Assembly: GCF_007018965.1 (NCBI RefSeq)
Contig: NZ_VJYZ01000005.1
Location: 248,001-312,000, forward strand
DNA from: Paracoccus marinus
GTDB lineage: Bacteria; Pseudomonadota; Alphaproteobacteria; Rhodobacterales; Rhodobacteraceae
Direction of reading: 5' to 3'
Length of the DNA stretch: 64,000 nucleotides
Shown: positions 61,482 through 64,000 of the stretch, piece by piece
Layout of the letters: every line of letters begins with the position of its first letter
How positions within the stretch are numbered: the stretch's first letter is position 1
Position numbers and translations under genes: made by a program
The notes under the pieces: generated by a model
What the model was told of the DNA's origin: nothing
Databases searched by the model: none
What the model saw: the letters and a program-made list of their open reading frames with translations, nothing else

Positions 61482-63248
61482 TCAGACCAGCACGGCGCCG
61501 TCGTCCTGGATGGCCGAGCCGATGTCCTCGGCCGCCTCCTGGTCGCCCAGCAGCATTTCGTTGTGGGGCTTGCCCGACGGGATCATGGGCAGGCAGTTCT
61601 CGTGCTTTTCGACCAGCACGTCCAGGATGAACGGCCCGTCGTACTCGATCATCTCCCGGATCGCGTCGTCCAGCTCCGCCGGGTCGCTCACCTGCCGGCC
61701 CCTGCAGCCGAACGCCTCGGCCAGCTTGACGAAGTCAGGCAGGCTTTCCGACCACGACTGGCTGTAGCGTTCGCCGTGCAGCAGTTGCTGCCACTGGCGC
61801 ACCATGCCCAGCCGCTCGTTGTTCAGAATGAACTGCTTGACCGGCGCGCGGAACTGGACCGCGGTTCCCATTTCCTGCATGTTCATCAGCCAACTCGCGT
61901 CGCCCGCGACGTTGATGACCAGCGCGTCGGGGTGCGCGACCTGCACGCCCACCGACGCGGGCAGGCCGTAGCCCATGGTGCCCAGCCCGCCGCTCGTCAT
62001 CCAGCGGTTCGGCCCCTCGAAGTGCAGGAACTGCGCCGCCCACATCTGGTGCTGGCCGACCTCGGTCGTGATGTAGCGGTCGTGGTCGCGGGTCAGCGCC
62101 TCAAGCCGTTCCAGCGCGTGCTGCGGCTTGATGACCGTGTCCGAGCGGCGATAGGACAGGCACTTGCGCGCCTTCCACCCGTCGATCTGCCGCCACCAGT
62201 CGGCCAGCGCCGCGCCGTTCGTCCTGGACCCGCGCGATTTCCACAGCGCCAGCACCGCCGTCAGCACGTCGCCCACGTCGCCGACGATCGGCAGGTGGCA
62301 GCGGATCACCTTGTTGATGCTGCTGGGATCGATATCGACATGCGCCTTGATCGAGCCGGGTGAGAAATCCGCGATCCGCCCGGTGATGCGGTCGTCGAAC
62401 CGCGCGCCGAGGTTGATCATCAGATCGCATCCGTGCATCGCCATGTTGGCCTCGTACAGGCCGTGCATCCCCAGCATCCCGAGCCATGACTTGCCGCTGG
62501 CCGGATAGGCGCCAAGGCCCATCAGGGTCGAGGTCACGGGAAACCCGGTCGCGTCCGCCAGTTCGGTCAGCAGGCGCGACGCCTCGGGGCCGGAGTTGAT
62601 GACGCCGCCGCCGGTGTACAGGACCGGCCGCTCGGCGCGCTCGATCAGCTCGACCAGCTTCTCGACCGCGACGCTGTCGCCGTGGCGTTCCGGCTGGTAG
62701 CGGCCGGGGGCCACGTCCTCGGGGCCGACATAGGCGCCCTCGGCGAACTGCACGTCCTTGGGGATGTCGATCAGCACCGGACCGGGACGGCCCGAGGTCG
62801 CGATGTGAAAGGCGCGGTGGATCGTTTCGGACAGGCGGTCGGTTTCCTTCACCAGCCAGTTGTGCTTGGTGCAGGGGCGGGTGATGCCGACGGTGTCGGC
62901 TTCCTGAAACCCGTCGGTGCCGATCATGAAGGTCGGAACCTGCCCCGACAGCACCACCAGCGGGATTGAATCCAGCAGCGCGTCGGTCAGGCCGGTGACG
63001 GCGTTCGTGGCCCCCGGACCGGACGTCACCAGCACCACGCCGGGCTTGCCGGTGGAACGGGCATACCCCTCGGCCATGTGGACCGCGCCCTGTTCGTGCC
63101 GGACGAGGATGTGCTGGATCTGGTTTTGCTGGAAGATCTCGTCGTAGATCGGCAGCACCGCCCCGCCCGGATAGCCGAATACGGTATCGACGCCCTGATC
63201 GCGCAAGGCTTCGACCACCATTCTCGCACCCGTCATAGTTCGGGACAT
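61482..63248 (-). CDS. ilvB: Acetolactate synthase large (catalytic) subunit
   Basis: This 588-residue ThDP-dependent enzyme forms acetolactate or acetohydroxybutyrate, the first common step to valine, leucine and isoleucine. The catalytic Glu lies in FGYPGGAVLPIYDE-like positions near residue 30-40. VLVTSGPGATNAVTGL, the quinone-like FAD-binding region, and the ThDP motif GDASWLMNMQEMGT are all present. I chose the ATG at 63248 (MSRTMTGARM). It is preceded by a structured 150-base leader. Confidence 0.94.
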   Translation of the reverse strand: MSRTMTGARMVVEALRDQGVDTVFGYPGGAVLPIYDEIFQQNQIQHILVRHEQGAVHMAEGYARSTGKPGVVLVTSGPGATNAVTGLTDALLDSIPLVVLSGQVPTFMIGTDGFQEADTVGITRPCTKHNWLVKETDRLSETIHRAFHIATSGRPGPVLIDIPKDVQFAEGAYVGPEDVAPGRYQPERHGDSVAVEKLVELIERAERPVLYTGGGVINSGPEASRLLTELADATGFPVTSTLMGLGAYPASGKSWLGMLGMHGLYEANMAMHGCDLMINLGARFDDRITGRIADFSPGSIKAHVDIDPSSINKVIRCHLPIVGDVGDVLTAVLALWKSRGSRTNGAALADWWRQIDGWKARKCLSYRRSDTVIKPQHALERLEALTRDHDRYITTEVGQHQMWAAQFLHFEGPNRWMTSGGLGTMGYGLPASVGVQVAHPDALVINVAGDASWLMNMQEMGTAVQFRAPVKQFILNNERLGMVRQWQQLLHGERYSQSWSESLPDFVKLAEAFGCRGRQVSDPAELDDAIREMIEYDGPFILDVLVEKHENCLPMIPSGKPHNEMLLGDQEAAEDIGSAIQDDGAVLV

Positions 63249-63279
63249 ATCCGGTTCTCCGATCAGTTTTCGACCACGT

Positions 63280-63333
63280 GGCAGGGCAACGCCCACTGCC
63301 GCGACGCCGGAAGCTATTGCCGCGTTGCGGCAG
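63280..63333 (-). promoter_or_regulatory. Mutually exclusive hairpins in the ilvB leader
   Basis: Hairpin A is TGCCGC/GCGGCA (63318-63323 with 63327-63332). The alternative pairing B joins CTGCCGC (63296-63302) with GCGGCAG (63327-63333). Hairpin C pairs the GGCAGGGC region (from 63280) with the GCCCACTGCC region (to 63300). B excludes both A and C. There is no T-run, so any switch would act on translation or Rho access. Confidence 0.4.
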
Positions 63334-63335
63334 GG

Positions 63336-63374
63336 TCAATGCAGTCGGCGCGAAAAATAACGTTCAGACATCAT
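63336..63374 (-). CDS. Possible leader peptide upstream of ilvB
   Basis: A 12-codon open frame, MMSERYFSRRLH, ends at a TGA immediately before hairpin A. It has no Shine-Dalgarno sequence, but the first ATG falls almost at the predicted transcription start, so it could be leaderless. It lacks a run of Ile, Leu or Val codons, so it is not a classic ilv attenuator peptide. Low confidence. Confidence 0.3.
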   Translation of the reverse strand: MMSERYFSRRLH

Positions 63375-63376
63375 GT

Positions 63377-63404
63377 TTTGTAATTTAGTTGCTTAAAGTG
63401 TCAC
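63377..63404 (-). promoter_or_regulatory. Candidate promoter for ilvBN
   Basis: On the minus strand, GTGACA (63399-63404) and TACAAA (63377-63382) are separated by 16 bases, in a strikingly AT-rich patch. The -35 overlaps the bpt stop codon. It would start transcription close to 63370. Confidence 0.45.
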
Positions 63405-64000
63405 CCGAGCGGCAGATCGATGCGCGCGACCTGCTCTACGATCGGGTCAACCGACAGCGGGTGGATATCGGCCTCGTGCGCCTGCGGATCGCCGAGATCC
63501 TGCCAGACGCCACCCTTGTAGATTTCCAGCGCGCCGAACCGGGCCTTGTAGGCCATCTTGCGGCTGCCCGGCACCCAGTAGCCCAGATAGACGTAAGGAA
63601 GGCCCGCCGCCCGCGCCATCTCGACATGGTCGAGGATCATGTAGGTGCCAAGGCTGAAATCCGACAGCGCCGGGTCGTAGAAGCTGTAGACGAGGCTCAG
63701 CCCGTCATCCAGAACGTCGGTCAGGCACACCGCCCGCAACTCGCCATCGGCGCGGCTGTGCCGGGGGGGCGGCGGGTCGCGGTATTCGACGACGCGCGTG
63801 CGGACCGGCGTTTCCTCGATCATGGCCGCGAACTCGAACACGTCCATGTCGGCCATCCCGCCGTCGGCGTGGCGGTCGTCGAGATAGCGGCGGAACAGCT
63901 CGTACTGTTCTTCGGTAGACCAGGCGCTGGTCGCGGTGCGGACCAGGGCCGCGTTACGGCGGATCAGCCGGCGCTGGGTGCGGCTGGGGGCAAAGTCGCG
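63401..64000 (-). CDS. bpt: Aspartate/glutamate leucyltransferase Bpt (N-degron), 5' truncated
   Basis: The gene is cut by the right edge; 199 C-terminal residues are visible. [35 protein letters not shown] and [20 protein letters not shown] are typical of the bacterial arginyl/leucyltransferase family. Bpt adds leucine from Leu-tRNA to proteins beginning with Asp or Glu, marking them for ClpS/ClpAP degradation. The frame is open to position 64000 without a start, so the N-terminus lies outside. The stop overlaps the predicted ilvB promoter. Confidence 0.92.
   Translation of the reverse strand, partial: RDFAPSRTQRRLIRRNAALVRTATSAWSTEEQYELFRRYLDDRHADGGMADMDVFEFAAMIEETPVRTRVVEYRDPPPPRHSRADGELRAVCLTDVLDDGLSLVYSFYDPALSDFSLGTYMILDHVEMARAAGLPYVYLGYWVPGSRKMAYKARFGALEIYKGGVWQDLGDPQAHEADIHPLSVDPIVEQVARIDLPLG

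Overview
The window looks like a chromosomal segment from a high-GC alphaproteobacterium of the order Rhodobacterales (a Paracoccus, Rhodovulum or Rhodobacter-type organism). The support is the very high GC content, a class I lysyl-tRNA synthetase, a COX15-type heme A synthase, the N-degron transferase Bpt, the cysG-DUF2849-cysI-cysH/DUF934 sulfur operon, a tripartite tricarboxylate transporter and several small Rhodobacteraceae-type hypothetical genes. The genus cannot be fixed from the sequence. Genes are packed tightly, with many 4-base stop/start overlaps. There are no rRNA genes, CRISPR arrays or insertion sequences, and one tRNA (Ser-TGA). No gap between genes exceeds 300 bases.

Layout. 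1-4.8 kb: end of a BatA/DUF4159-type membrane operon closing with a periplasmic D-Ala-D-Ala carboxypeptidase. 4.8-12.0 kb: a TerB-like gene, then lysK-trmJ-ctaA-M32 carboxypeptidase, an SDR, and an ArsR/SRPBCC pair. 12.1-18.7 kb: gltX-gltA, comEC and a class III aminotransferase. 18.9-20.3 kb: a small, isolated toxin/immunity-like pair. 20.5-28.7 kb: miaB, then a surface-glycan cluster (unknown protein, glycosyltransferase/RgpF fusion, two sulfotransferase-like proteins, a nucleotide-sugar epimerase). 28.8-31.3 kb: a LysR regulator facing a glyoxalase-fold dioxygenase plus DoxX pair. 31.3-38.8 kb: a tripartite tricarboxylate transporter with two binding proteins and a DctB/DctD-like two-component system. 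39.0-41.2 kb: a D-aminopeptidase and a peroxiredoxin-like gene. 41.5-47.1 kb: assimilatory sulfate reduction (siroheme synthesis, sulfite reductase, APS reductase fused to DUF934, ferredoxin-NADP reductase). 47.2-52.6 kb: a TetR regulator with an RND efflux adaptor and pump. 52.7-58.1 kb: a serine hydrolase, tRNA-Ser, cysS, cimA and a squalene/phytoene synthase-like gene. 58.2-60.9 kb: an orphan cheB, small conserved proteins and an M48 peptidase. 60.9-64 kb: ilvBN and the 5'-truncated bpt.

How the parts fit. cysG makes the siroheme that CysI needs. CysH supplies sulfite from APS, and Fpr is the likely source of reductant. cimA and ilvBN both feed branched-chain amino acid synthesis. The sensor kinase/response regulator pair directly upstream of tctCBAC very likely controls carboxylate uptake. 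The strongest leads for new biology are the toxin/immunity-like pair at 18.9-20.3 kb, the CysH-DUF934 fusion, the slippage-prone hexamer repeats in the kinase ATP lid and in the LysR ribosome-binding region, the altered GAFTGA loop in the sigma-54-type regulator, and the leader region of ilvB.
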